Below are positions 34,479 to 42,479 of a DNA stretch of 64,000 nucleotides, piece after piece; within the stretch, counting starts at the first letter, position 1, and each line of letters opens with the position of its first letter. The notes below the pieces were generated by a model that saw only the letters and a program-made list of their open reading frames with translations, was not told the origin of the DNA and made no database searches. Position numbers and translations under genes: made by a program. This DNA is from Bacteroidia bacterium (GTDB lineage: Bacteria; Bacteroidota; Bacteroidia; B-17B0; Aurantibacillaceae), in assembly GCA_016787785.1 (NCBI GenBank), contig JAEUTO010000009.1, positions 62,001-126,000 of the forward strand, given 5' to 3'.

Positions 34479-35248
34479 TTAAAGAATAGTTTGATTTTTT
34501 CATCATCAGAGGTTTGAAGGTCCTCATAACTTCCCTGTGCGTAGCACTTTCCATCAATTAGCATTACGATCTTGTCTGCAACAATTTTTACGCAATTAAG
34601 ATCATGAGAAATAACGATCGAAGATGTGTTATATTTTTTTGCTAACTCGCACATTAGATTACTGATCTCTTTTCCGGTAATTGGATCGAGACCAGTTGTA
34701 GGTTCATCATAAAGAATTATTTCTGGTTTTAAGATCAACGTTCGTGCAAGGGCAATTCTCTTTTTCATGCCACCTGAAAGTTCAGAAGGAGTCATATCAA
34801 CCGTATGCTCAAGCCCTACGCTATTGAGTGCTTCCCGAACGAGTTCATCAATTTGATTAGTTGTCATATTTGCCCTGTGTCGCCGAAGGGGAAATTCAAG
34901 ATTTTCGCGAACAGTCATAGAATCATAAAGCGCGTTGCTTTGGAATAAAAAGCCAACTTTGGCACGGATCTTATCTAATTGACTGTGATTTAAATCTGGA
35001 ATGTTTTGACCCAATACATTAATTGTACCAGAGTCTGGTTTAATAAGTCCGATGATACACTTTATCAATACTGATTTTCCGGAACCGGATTTTCCCAATA
35101 CTACAACATTTTCACCTTTTTTAAGATCAAACGTAAAGTCCTGCAGTACACGATTGCTGCCGAACGATTTATATACATGGCTTAACTGAATAACGGGCAT
35201 GTCATTAGTAGTATCAATACGGTTATTTAATTGAGCCTGTGCGATCAT
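34475..35248 (-). CDS. mlaF: MlaF-like ABC transporter ATP-binding subunit
   Basis: 257 residues. The ATPase has Walker A GKSGSGKSVLIKC (near 53-65), signature LSGGMKKRIALART, Walker B EIILYDEPTTGLD and a switch His in VISHDLN. This is the ATPase of a phospholipid (Mla/MCE-type) importer or exporter at the inner membrane. It overlaps mlaE by four bases upstream and mlaD by four bases downstream. No MlaB or MlaC homologue is next to it. Confidence 0.9.
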   Translation of the reverse strand: MIAQAQLNNRIDTTNDMPVIQLSHVYKSFGSNRVLQDFTFDLKKGENVVVLGKSGSGKSVLIKCIIGLIKPDSGTINVLGQNIPDLNHSQLDKIRAKVGFLFQSNALYDSMTVRENLEFPLRRHRANMTTNQIDELVREALNSVGLEHTVDMTPSELSGGMKKRIALARTLILKPEIILYDEPTTGLDPITGKEISNLMCELAKKYNTSSIVISHDLNCVKIVADKIVMLIDGKCYAQGSYEDLQTSDDEKIKLFFK

Positions 35249-36012
35249 GTTAATTTTAAAAGATCGATAATTTGTACAGCTAATAGGTCAAGAATAAAAA
35301 CAAGGAGCGAGGAAATTACAACTGCTGAATTAGCAGAACGACCAACCCCTTCTGTACCTTTATTTGAATTATAGCCTTTGTAGCATCCAATTATACCAAT
35401 TGCAAATCCAAAAAAGAAAGTTTTAAGAATTGATGGAATGATATCGCTAAAAGCAAGTGTATCAAAAACCTGATTCCAAAATAAGTCCCAGCTAACAACG
35501 CCATGTATATTTGCACCTAGATATCCGCCATAAAGAGAAACCGCATCTGCCAAAACGACTAAGATCGGAATTGTTAATGTAGCTGCCAGAACTCTTGTTG
35601 CAACCAAATATTTAAAGGGATTTGTTCCGGAAACTTCCATAGCATCTATTTGTTCTGTTACTTTCATGGAGCCAAGTTCAGCTCCTATTCCGGAGCCTAC
35701 TTTTCCGGCGCAAATTAATGCTGTAATAACCGGTGCTATTTCCCGAACGAGCGAAACTGAAACCATTTTTGGTAGCCACGCTTCTGCGCCAAATTCAACA
35801 AGAGTAGGGCGAGATTGAATTGTAATTACCAGGCCCATAATAAAAGCAGTTATTGCTACCAAAGGCAAAGATTTATATCCTATAAAAAAACACTGTTTTA
35901 AAAATTCTGATAATTCATATCTCGGTCTAAAAGCTTCTGCAAAAAAACGCGCCGTAAATCGTGAAATATCGCCGGTTTCGGATAAGAAATTTTGTAGAAA
36001 TTTTGATTTCAT
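35245..36012 (-). CDS. mlaE: MlaE-like ABC permease
   Basis: 255 residues with about five to six membrane helices and the MlaE signature REIAPVITALICAGKVGSG, then GAELGSMKVTEQIDAMEVSG. It is the inner-membrane permease of the Mla-type transporter encoded with mlaF and mlaD. It follows a 65-residue membrane protein by four bases. The operon promoter lies before that small gene. Confidence 0.9.
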   Translation of the reverse strand: MKSKFLQNFLSETGDISRFTARFFAEAFRPRYELSEFLKQCFFIGYKSLPLVAITAFIMGLVITIQSRPTLVEFGAEAWLPKMVSVSLVREIAPVITALICAGKVGSGIGAELGSMKVTEQIDAMEVSGTNPFKYLVATRVLAATLTIPILVVLADAVSLYGGYLGANIHGVVSWDLFWNQVFDTLAFSDIIPSILKTFFFGFAIGIIGCYKGYNSNKGTEGVGRSANSAVVISSLLVFILDLLAVQIIDLLKLT

Positions 36013-36016
36013 GATA

Positions 36017-36214
36017 TTATTGTTTCATTTTTTTAGACCATAAATAAATAACCCAAATAACGGTGGCCGAAAAAGCTGCTACAAATTCAAATAAATGACC
36101 ACTAAGAAAATCATAAAAAAATGTCCCAATAATAATTCCCCCGCATGCGGCACAAAACTTATATAACCATAATTCGCCATTTGACCAGGTGGTTTTTTGT
36201 TTAAAGAAATTCAT
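36017..36214 (-). CDS. Small two-helix membrane protein heading the mla operon
   Basis: 65 residues from ATG 36214 (MNFFKQKTTW). Two hydrophobic helices (about 18-34 and 40-58) surround a short polar loop, and the end is basic (WSKKMKQ). No family is recognised. A TTG-free longer frame (to 36235) exists but would contain the -7 box TATTTTTG at 36218-36225, so the later start is chosen; the transcript would be nearly leaderless. It may assist or regulate the transporter that follows four bases later. Confidence 0.6.
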   Translation of the reverse strand: MNFFKQKTTWSNGELWLYKFCAACGGIIIGTFFYDFLSGHLFEFVAAFSATVIWVIYLWSKKMKQ

Positions 36215-36217
36215 GAA

Positions 36218-36282
36218 CAAAAATAACTGCTGCACCTGATCATAGTAATGACAGAACTCAACTAAAAAAATGATCTTTGTCA
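36218..36282 (-). promoter_or_regulatory. CRP/FNR-type site with class I spacing, mla operon promoter
   Basis: TGATCTTTGTCA (36271-36282) is exactly 57 bp upstream, on the minus strand, of a perfect TATTTTTG (36225-36218). It should control the 65-residue protein, mlaEFD and the genes beyond. Confidence 0.75.
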
Positions 36283-36516
36283 GTGTTATAGATAAAAATG
36301 ATTGGAATATAGTTGGGAATTGGGAAACCGTTAGTGATCCCTTTTTGTATTACAACCAAATCGCAAGCTGAAATTCGTTTGCCAATTTCTGATATAAAAG
36401 AAAAAACGCTAAAAGGTCAACATGTCAAAAATTTATTAATTACAACCGCATAAAAATTGAAATCAGTTGTTTTTTTATCTTTTAAGACAAATTGTAGGCA
36501 AATCATTTAAATGAAT
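36283..36516. other. Intergenic stretch without a supported gene
   Basis: The full gap between the small membrane gene and the universal stress gene is about 300 bp. It holds the regulated promoter at one end. The rest is AT-rich with no tRNA, no strong hairpin and no convincing frame. A 33-codon plus-strand frame (36270-36371) starts inside the operator and has no recognisable homology. Confidence 0.5.
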
Positions 36517-37320
36517 TTATTCATGAATTGCCATTACAGGCACTTTGGCTGCAAATGCAACCTTTTTAGTATGCGATTCAATAAAAAGGTCATAAAATAT
36601 AGAGTGCTTTTTGCTTATAATAGCCACCAGATCGCAACTGTTTATTGCACAATACCTTTTTACACCGTTCTGTATATCTTTTGATCTTTTTTCTTCGATA
36701 GGCAATACTTTATCGTTGATCTTTAGTGTTGTTTTGATCGGATGAAATAATTCATCCTCAGTTCTTACATGCAACAAAGAAAGTTTTGATTTAGAATTTT
36801 CTATAAATCTCTCAAAACCCTTTAACGTAGATCTTTGTAATTTCTCATTACTGTCAACTGTTAATACTACTTTAGATAATTTATGGGTTTTATAGGATGA
36901 TGGCACAATTATAACCGGACAGTTGATTTTTCCGGCAAGTTCAACACCGTGGCTGCCGAATATAAATTTTGAAATTTTACTTTTAGTGGCAAGACCTAAA
37001 ACGGCTGCCTCTATTTGGTGTTCGGTGATAAAATTTTCGAGTTCGCGTTTAAAACCACCAAACGTAACAAAGTAGTCGATAGATATTTTCGGGAACTGGC
37101 TTTGCAATTGTTTAACAAATTTGCCGGTTCTTTGCAGGCTTTCATTTTTTTGGCCAGTATATGAGATCCCGTATAAACCAACGTTGGAGTGAATAATTGG
37201 CGCTTCAAACAGATTAAAGATAATTAGTTTGCAATTTAGTTTTTGTGCTAAAAATGCTGCGTATTCACAAGCGTTTGTTGAAGCGGGTGTAAAATCCGTT
37301 CCTGCTATGATTGTTTTCAT
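36517..37320 (-). CDS. Universal stress protein, two-domain
   Basis: 267 residues, two tandem UspA folds. The N-terminal domain starts IIAGTDFTPASTNACEYAAF and has a partly degenerate nucleotide motif (GLATKSKISKFIFGSHG: the second Gly of G-x2-G is Thr). The C-terminal domain starts VVLTVDSNEKLQRSTLKGFE. Such proteins help survival under stress, often when oxygen or energy is low. It follows hsp20 with a terminator between them, so it is expressed by read-through or its own promoter; no palindrome is visible directly upstream. Confidence 0.85.
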   Translation of the reverse strand: MKTIIAGTDFTPASTNACEYAAFLAQKLNCKLIIFNLFEAPIIHSNVGLYGISYTGQKNESLQRTGKFVKQLQSQFPKISIDYFVTFGGFKRELENFITEHQIEAAVLGLATKSKISKFIFGSHGVELAGKINCPVIIVPSSYKTHKLSKVVLTVDSNEKLQRSTLKGFERFIENSKSKLSLLHVRTEDELFHPIKTTLKINDKVLPIEEKRSKDIQNGVKRYCAINSCDLVAIISKKHSIFYDLFIESHTKKVAFAAKVPVMAIHE

Positions 37321-37349
37321 TGTGTTTTGTTTTAGAATTTATAAAAAAT

Positions 37350-37382
37350 AAAGCCCAATCCTGGAACAAAGATTGGGCTTTT
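37350..37382 (-). terminator. Terminator after hsp20
   Basis: AAAGCCCAATC (37350-37360) pairs with GATTGGGCTTT (37371-37381) around a ten-base loop. On the minus strand the stem is followed by ATTTTTTAT. It lies between hsp20 and the universal stress gene at 36517. Confidence 0.85.
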
Positions 37383-37394
37383 GGGAACTTATCT

Positions 37395-37838
37395 CTAAGC
37401 AACCTTAATTTCCTTCTTCGGCAAAGATTTTGTCTCAACCAACTTAGGAACGCTTAAATTCAGGATCCCAGCTTCATATTTTGCGTCTATTTTTTCAGCG
37501 TTTACATTTTCAGGTAAAGTAAATGAACGTGAGAAAGAATGATAAGAAAATTCTTTCCTGGTAAACCTTTTATTTTCTTCTTTTTTTTCTTCTTCCTTTT
37601 CAGCACTAATTGTTAACACATTATTATCAACACTAATTTTGAAATCGTCTTTTTTGAAACCAGGTGCAACGAAGTCCATATTGAACTCTTTGTTGCCTTC
37701 CTTAATGTTTACAGCCGGTAGCGACTGACCGAATTCTTTTTCTATCCAATTTTTGCCGAAGAATTTTGCATTGTCGAAAATATCCGTAAACAAGCTCGGC
37801 GTAAAAGTTTCACTTTTGTTTGTTTTTTCGTTTTTCAT
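37395..37838 (-). CDS. Small heat shock protein (Hsp20 family)
   Basis: 147 residues. The alpha-crystallin domain spans about 40-140: VNIKEGNKEFNMDFVAPGFK, FKISVDNNVLTISAEKEEE, FSRSFTLPENVNAEKIDAKY and the closing EAGILNLSVPK. The short C-terminal tail has KEIKVA. It is an ATP-independent chaperone that holds unfolded proteins in the cytosol. It lies 81 bp after the 129-residue gene in an operon of stress genes. Confidence 0.92.
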   Translation of the reverse strand: MKNEKTNKSETFTPSLFTDIFDNAKFFGKNWIEKEFGQSLPAVNIKEGNKEFNMDFVAPGFKKDDFKISVDNNVLTISAEKEEEKKEENKRFTRKEFSYHSFSRSFTLPENVNAEKIDAKYEAGILNLSVPKLVETKSLPKKEIKVA

Positions 37839-37919
37839 TTTGTTAGATTTTAATAGTTAAACATTTTTATTGACGAAAATTATTCTGTTTGTTTCAAATA
37901 TCACCTCACTCAAAAAAAC

Positions 37920-38309
37920 TCACCTATCATTATCAATTTTAACCGGCACTTTACTCAGCGATTCACCCTGACTGTTTTGTTCATCTAATGTCCAGCCATC
38001 CGTAACGGTAGTTTCTAACCACACCTTACCTGATTTTCTAAAGACCTGGACGCCCAAGCCGTATACATCTCCAAAATTTTGCTCAAGATCCGAAACAGTC
38101 ATATTAGGCGTGATGGTAATTTTTCCTTTATTATGAATTGTCCGGCATTCCCCTAACGTTTTGCTGTTATGCTTTATTTGTTTTTTCGGTGATCCGCCAC
38201 CTGCGGTGTGCGGCTTCGCAAAGAATTCAAGTTTAAGATAAGGGAATAATTTGCTGAATTCTTCCTGAATTGCAAATATCTTTCTGCTGTCGTTTATGGT
38301 TATTTTCAT
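37920..38309 (-). CDS. Conserved protein of unknown function
   Basis: 129 residues, soluble, no signal peptide. The sequence includes RKIFAIQEEFSKLFPYLKLE, a Gly/Ser-rich turn (HTAGGGSPKKQ), ITPNMTVSDLEQNFGDVYGL and GVQVFRKSGKVWLETTVTDG. It looks like a compact alpha/beta fold. I do not recognise a named family. Its position between two stress genes (Usp and Hsp20) on the same strand suggests a role in the same stress response. Confidence 0.6.
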   Translation of the reverse strand: MKITINDSRKIFAIQEEFSKLFPYLKLEFFAKPHTAGGGSPKKQIKHNSKTLGECRTIHNKGKITITPNMTVSDLEQNFGDVYGLGVQVFRKSGKVWLETTVTDGWTLDEQNSQGESLSKVPVKIDNDR

Positions 38310-38370
38310 AGTTCGTTTTTATGTTAATTTTCTATTTTGCTGATTGGGCGTTTTTTTCATAAGGTCTAAT

Positions 38371-39195
38371 TTAATGTATGGCCAATAACGGAACGATGGA
38401 ATGAAAAGCCATTTTTTTTGTATTTGGTTCATTAAAAATATTCCTCAGCACAGAATGTTTGCGAGGAATCATAACAACCATGTCCATTTTACCTTCGCTA
38501 ACAAATTCATTTATACCATCTATTATTTTTTCATTGGACAGATAGTGGAACGAATGAGTAGTATCGGCCAGGGTGTGTTCAAGTTTAATAAAATCAGATA
38601 CTACTTCGGTTACAGGTTCAACCGGTTCTGATTTACGTAATACGTTCAATACATAAACATGAGATTTGAACAAGTGTGCAAATTCTTTCATGGGTTCAAG
38701 TACTTTTTTGTTTTCTGTTTCGTTGTAGTCACAGGCTAACACTATTTTTCTTATGCTTCTGAATTTCACCTTCTCATCAATAACCAGTACCGGGCAATTG
38801 GATGTTTGTATCAGAGATGTGGTAACACTACCAATAAGTTTTTCAGTTAAATATCCAGCACCTTTCATGCCCACAACAATCAGGTCAATTTTAGAATTTT
38901 GAGTATATTGGTTGATTTCATCCACCGGAAAACCACATTTAACAATGCACTCAATATTGGTAGTGCTTAGTTTTGAATGTAGTCTGGTTGAAATCTGCAA
39001 TAACCCTTCCATGCAATCTTTTTCAAGTTCATCAACATTTGGCAGCACTATCGGAACTTCGGTTGCTGTAACGGGCATATGATAAACGTGAAATAAGATC
39101 AATTTAGCTTTCGTTACTTTTGCAATTTCAGCCGCATAGTTAACAGCGTTTTCAGAAACCGTTGAAAAATCTGTAGGTACTAAAATTGTTTTCAT
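38371..39195 (-). CDS. Universal stress protein, two-domain
   Basis: 274 residues, two UspA folds. The N-terminal domain starts ILVPTDFSTVSENAVNYAAE and has a complete ATP-binding motif GMKGAGYLTEKLIGSV (G-x2-G-x9-G-S). The second domain starts KIVLACDYNETENKKVLEP and lacks a clear motif. It is 14 bp after a small membrane gene and 61 bp before the 129-residue gene, within the operon driven from about 39.99 kb. Confidence 0.88.
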   Translation of the reverse strand: MKTILVPTDFSTVSENAVNYAAEIAKVTKAKLILFHVYHMPVTATEVPIVLPNVDELEKDCMEGLLQISTRLHSKLSTTNIECIVKCGFPVDEINQYTQNSKIDLIVVGMKGAGYLTEKLIGSVTTSLIQTSNCPVLVIDEKVKFRSIRKIVLACDYNETENKKVLEPMKEFAHLFKSHVYVLNVLRKSEPVEPVTEVVSDFIKLEHTLADTTHSFHYLSNEKIIDGINEFVSEGKMDMVVMIPRKHSVLRNIFNEPNTKKMAFHSIVPLLAIH

Positions 39196-39209
39196 GACTG
39201 TAAGACTCT

Positions 39210-39530
39210 CTAGCTAAAAATAAGAACTGCAACATCCATTAAAATGGCAAGGCTGCATACATATATAATTAATTTCATAGGCGAAACTGCCAAAATAAGT
39301 GCCAATGCTATAATGGTTGGAAACACGATCATTCCAAGTTTAATAAAATCGCCATTAGCTCCGAACGATGCAGCAAATCCGCCAATACATCCAATAAAAA
39401 GTATCGCCATTGAGATGATACCGAAACGGTTAAACTCAGCGTTCTCCCAGAATTTAGACATTGAACCTGTGCTTGTTTTTGTGTTACTTAAACTGCTGTT
39501 TGTTTGTTTTGCTTTGATTGATGTTTCCAT
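39210..39530 (-). CDS. Small membrane protein, unknown
   Basis: 106 residues. A polar Ser/Thr-rich N-terminus (1-35) is followed by three hydrophobic helices (about 36-55, 62-81 and 86-104). No family is recognised. It lies ten bases after the DoxX-like gene and 14 bp before the Usp gene, so it belongs to the same operon. Confidence 0.6.
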   Translation of the reverse strand: METSIKAKQTNSSLSNTKTSTGSMSKFWENAEFNRFGIISMAILFIGCIGGFAASFGANGDFIKLGMIVFPTIIALALILAVSPMKLIIYVCSLAILMDVAVLIFS

Positions 39531-39540
39531 GATTTAGGTT

Positions 39541-39966
39541 TTATAGGTTAAAAATTAAATGATCTAAAGACAATAAGTTCCAACTCTGAGGAACGATTAA
39601 TAGAAATAGTAGTAATAACATTCTTGGAAGAACGTGACGCGTATCCCACATAGCCGTGTTGATTCCAAAACCAATGGCTGCAATAATTAAATTAAGTCCT
39701 AACAGATACAGGGCCAAATATTCAAAAAGACCCAGAACTAAAAACACGCCACAAACAAGTTCTGTATAAGAAGTAAACCAGGATGAGGAAACAATTAAAA
39801 ATTTTGGAACACTTTTATTTTCGAAAGTTACCAGGAAACTGGCTACCACATTTTTTACCTTAATGTTAAAAACTGCGTCATATCCCTGAAATAGAAAAAG
39901 GCAGCCTAAAAAGACTCTGGCAATAAATACTGCAGCTATTTCGTGATATTGATTGATAACCTCCAT
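39541..39966 (-). CDS. DoxX-like membrane protein
   Basis: 141 residues, four helices. ARVFLGCLFLFQGYDAVFNI at the start, a TELVCGVFLVLGLFEYLA segment and the final hydrophobic run are typical of the DoxX family. Members are linked to redox or oxidative stress, sometimes next to oxidases; the exact role is unknown. It is first in the DoxX-Usp-Hsp20 operon and has a clear palindrome-controlled promoter. Confidence 0.75.
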   Translation of the reverse strand: MEVINQYHEIAAVFIARVFLGCLFLFQGYDAVFNIKVKNVVASFLVTFENKSVPKFLIVSSSWFTSYTELVCGVFLVLGLFEYLALYLLGLNLIIAAIGFGINTAMWDTRHVLPRMLLLLFLLIVPQSWNLLSLDHLIFNL

Positions 39967-39991
39967 TAATCTTATTTAAATGAATACAATA

Positions 39992-40056
39992 CAAAAATAG
40001 AGAGGTTAGAATGGGTAAAGAATGAGGGAGGTCAGGAGTGATTATGACCTTTATCA
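39992..40056 (-). promoter_or_regulatory. CRP/FNR-type site with class I spacing, DoxX-Usp-Hsp20 operon
   Basis: TGACCTTTATCA (40045-40056) lies exactly 57 bp upstream, on the minus strand, of a perfect TATTTTTG (39999-39992). The first gene starts at 39966. Confidence 0.75.
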
Positions 40057-40187
40057 GGACTATCCTATACCTGCATTTTGCTGTTACTCTGGCTATTGAT
40101 TGGCCAAATGTGGCTTTAAAAAGCTTCCAGATAGTGACCCTGCTGTAAATGACCCTCAAAGATCAAACCAGGTAATTTTGTAAACCT

Positions 40188-40195
40188 TATATTTG
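40188..40195 (+). promoter_or_regulatory. Bacteroidota -7 box TATATTTG
   Basis: A perfect TAnnTTTG match 15 bases before the ATG at 40211. No CRP/FNR-type palindrome is at 35 or 57 bp from it; only half-sites (TGACC) occur at 40135 and 40150. Confidence 0.5.
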
Positions 40196-40210
40196 CCTGA
40201 ACAAATGCTT

Positions 40211-41077
40211 ATGAAAAATTTACTTTTAGCTTGCACTGCCTTTTTAATAATGAGTTTTGCCGGCGTTAACCTGGATAAAATGGCCTATGTGCTTTATAGT
40301 TCAAAAGGAATAAAGACTACTTATGATGAGCTTCTTGCAGAGGCCAAAAAAGCTGATATCGTTCTTTTTGGCGAACTTCACGACAATCCAATGTCGCACT
40401 GGCTGCAAAGAGAGTTAACACAAGATCTTTATGACGATAAAAAGGAAAACCTTGTTCTTGGTGCCGAGATGTTTGAGGCAGATGATCAGGTGGCCCTTGA
40501 TGAATATTTAGCCGGAAGAACTTCAGAAAAGACAATGAAAGAAGAGGTAAAACTTTGGAATAATTACGCTACAGACTACAAACCCCTTTTAGATATCGCT
40601 AAAACTAAACACCTTAAATTCATTGCCTGCAATATTCCGCGCCGTTATGCAAATATGGTTTATTCGCGTGGCGAAAAAGCCCTTGATAGTATTGATGTGG
40701 AGGCTAAAAAATGGATCGCACCTTTTCCTATCAAATACGATGGCAATTTAAAATGTTATAAGGAAATTTTTGAAAACGCCGGTGGACATGGGGGCGAGAA
40801 TTTACCTAAATCTCAGGCGTATAAGGATGCAACAATGGCTAATTTTATTTTAAAGAATTGGTCAAAAGGAAAAACGTTTATTCATTATAACGGAGCTTAT
40901 CATAGCAATTATCATCAGGCAATAGCGTGGTACTTAAAGCAACAAAACCCGGGTTTAAAGATATTAGTTATCTCTACAACAGAGCAAAAGGATAATTCTA
41001 AATTAGATGAAAAAACTTTTGGAAGCGGAGATTTTATTATTTGCACGCCGGAGTCAATGACCAAAACGTACAAATAA
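40211..41077 (+). CDS. ChaN-family haem-binding-type protein
   Basis: 288 residues from ATG 40211, which directly opens a signal peptide (MKNLLLACTAFLIMSFAG); an earlier TTG at 40193 overlaps the -7 box. The motif DIVLFGELHDNPMSHWLQRE (near 50-70), then LGAEMFEADDQ and FIACNIPRRYANMV, marks the ChaN/Tiki-like family. In Campylobacter ChaN binds haem at the outer membrane, while eukaryotic Tiki relatives are proteases. A role in iron or haem handling would suit the neighbouring cytochrome genes, but this is inference. Confidence 0.8.
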   Translation: MKNLLLACTAFLIMSFAGVNLDKMAYVLYSSKGIKTTYDELLAEAKKADIVLFGELHDNPMSHWLQRELTQDLYDDKKENLVLGAEMFEADDQVALDEYLAGRTSEKTMKEEVKLWNNYATDYKPLLDIAKTKHLKFIACNIPRRYANMVYSRGEKALDSIDVEAKKWIAPFPIKYDGNLKCYKEIFENAGGHGGENLPKSQAYKDATMANFILKNWSKGKTFIHYNGAYHSNYHQAIAWYLKQQNPGLKILVISTTEQKDNSKLDEKTFGSGDFIICTPESMTKTYK

Positions 41078-41111
41078 CTTAGCTTATAGATTAGAATGAA
41101 AAATGAAATAG

Positions 41112-41417
41112 TTATTTCTTAGTGCGAAGTTTTTCGAGTATAGCCGTGCTCATGGTATCGGTAGATGTGCCATAACCGGTTACCAATACCCCTTTTAAAC
41201 CCGATTTGGATTCAATGGCATATACCGTTGCTTCGTCAGCAGGATCAGTATTGCCTTCATATCGATAAACGTCAACAAGTTCAAACTCTTCCGGCAAAAA
41301 TTTTTCAGGGTGACAAACAATGCAATTTTCCTCTAAATTAAAATCAGTTGTGTATCCTTTTTTTCTCAGTTCATTAATTGCTTCTGATACGGTTGCATAG
41401 TGATTTTCTCGTTCCAT
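41112..41417 (-). CDS. Conserved small protein, unknown
   Basis: 101 residues, soluble. The start YATVSEAINELRKKGYTTDF, followed by NLEENCIVCHPEKFLPEEFE and VDVYRYEGNTDPADEATVYA, recurs in a Bacteroidota family of about 100 residues that is sometimes misnamed phosphoribosylpyrophosphate synthetase. A CIVCH motif could bind a metal or a thiol ligand. The gene starts one base after the response regulator and so is probably part of the kinase-regulator operon. Confidence 0.6.
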   Translation of the reverse strand: MERENHYATVSEAINELRKKGYTTDFNLEENCIVCHPEKFLPEEFELVDVYRYEGNTDPADEATVYAIESKSGLKGVLVTGYGTSTDTMSTAILEKLRTKK

Positions 41418-41418
41418 G

Positions 41419-42477
41419 TTAATTTTTTAAGTTAATTAACTTATCATAATTGAGGATAGAGATCGTACTTCCCGATATTTCAATTAATTTTTCTTCTTTA
41501 AAATCGCTCAATGTACGAATAACAGTCTCGGTAGCAGTTCCAACAATATTAGCAAGATCTTCCCTCGAAACATTCATACTAAATTTAATATCGGTTTCTT
41601 TTTTATATTTATCCGATAGTTTTACCAGAGCTTCTGCCACTCTTTTTCTAACCGAATTGTATGCAAGTTTTACGAGTTGTTTTTCTTTCTCCAATAAACT
41701 ATTGGATAATATCTCAATAAATTTCTTTGACACTTCCGCGTTTCTGTAGATCAATGAAAAGAAATCCTCTTTAGGTAACATATATATATCACAATCCTCA
41801 AGAGCAGTGGCTGAACTTGTATATTTTTCGTCTTTAAGTAAAGATAGATGGCCAAAAAAATCTCCTTCTTTATATAACTCAGTAATTAGTTCTTTTCCAG
41901 ATTCGCTTGCCTGAACAAGTTTTACTTTTCCTTTACTTATAAAATATATTCCTTTTGGAATGCCGCCTTCTTTATAAATATCATCTTTCTTTTTATAAGC
42001 TCTAATTTCCCTTTCTTCAGAAAGTTTTTTAAGAGAGTCTATTCCTTTGGCTTGATTAATAAAATCATTAATGCCTGCCATATTTTTTGTAAATTCTTTC
42101 TTAAGTATCTCGGTTTTCTTTAAACGACTTTCTATTGCATTTAGAAGTTCAACTTCATCAAAAGGTTTTGTCAAATAATCATCAGCCCCCATTTCCATCC
42201 CTTTTCTAAAGTCGCTTCTTTCAGCTTTTGCTGTTAAAAAGATAAAAGGAATACTTGCTGTTTCTTCGTTTTTGGAAAGTAGATGCAATGCACCGTGCCC
42301 ATCTAACACAGGCATCATAATATCACAAATAATAAGGTCAGGTTTTTCTTTTTGAGCCAGTTCTACACCTTCTTTGCCGTCTTTGGCAGTAACAACGTTA
42401 TACTGGGCCAAGCCCAATATCTCTGCGGTATTTTCCCGCACATCCTTGTTGTCTTCTATTAAAAGAATTTTTTTCAT
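41419..42477 (-). CDS. Hybrid response regulator: receiver plus CRP/FNR-type DNA-binding domains
   Basis: 352 residues. The receiver (1-120) has Asp9, phospho-Asp52 (IICDIMMP), Thr82 and Lys104. A linker helix leads to a cyclic-nucleotide-fold effector domain (about 145-255: GGIPKGIYFISKGKVKLV, GDFFGHLSLL) and an HTH_Crp domain (about 275-350) with recognition helix TATETVIRTLSDFKEE. Glu317 and Arg321 match the Glu and Arg with which CRP and FNR read TGA half-sites. There is no N-terminal Cys cluster as in FNR, so oxygen is not sensed by an iron-sulfur centre here; phosphorylation by the adjacent PAS kinase is the likely input. It is the best candidate binder of the ten TGAYnnnnRTCA sites. 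Confidence 0.88.
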   Translation of the reverse strand: MKKILLIEDNKDVRENTAEILGLAQYNVVTAKDGKEGVELAQKEKPDLIICDIMMPVLDGHGALHLLSKNEETASIPFIFLTAKAERSDFRKGMEMGADDYLTKPFDEVELLNAIESRLKKTEILKKEFTKNMAGINDFINQAKGIDSLKKLSEEREIRAYKKKDDIYKEGGIPKGIYFISKGKVKLVQASESGKELITELYKEGDFFGHLSLLKDEKYTSSATALEDCDIYMLPKEDFFSLIYRNAEVSKKFIEILSNSLLEKEKQLVKLAYNSVRKRVAEALVKLSDKYKKETDIKFSMNVSREDLANIVGTATETVIRTLSDFKEEKLIEISGSTISILNYDKLINLKN

Positions 42478-42479
42478 TT

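Noticed and set aside
36270-36371. 33-codon plus-strand frame in the gap before the mla operon
   Set aside because: Its ATG overlaps the operator at 36271, it has no homology I can see and no promoter.
40135-40156. TGACC half-sites before the ChaN-like gene as a regulon operator
   Set aside because: There is no second arm and the spacing to the TATATTTG box does not match 35 or 57.
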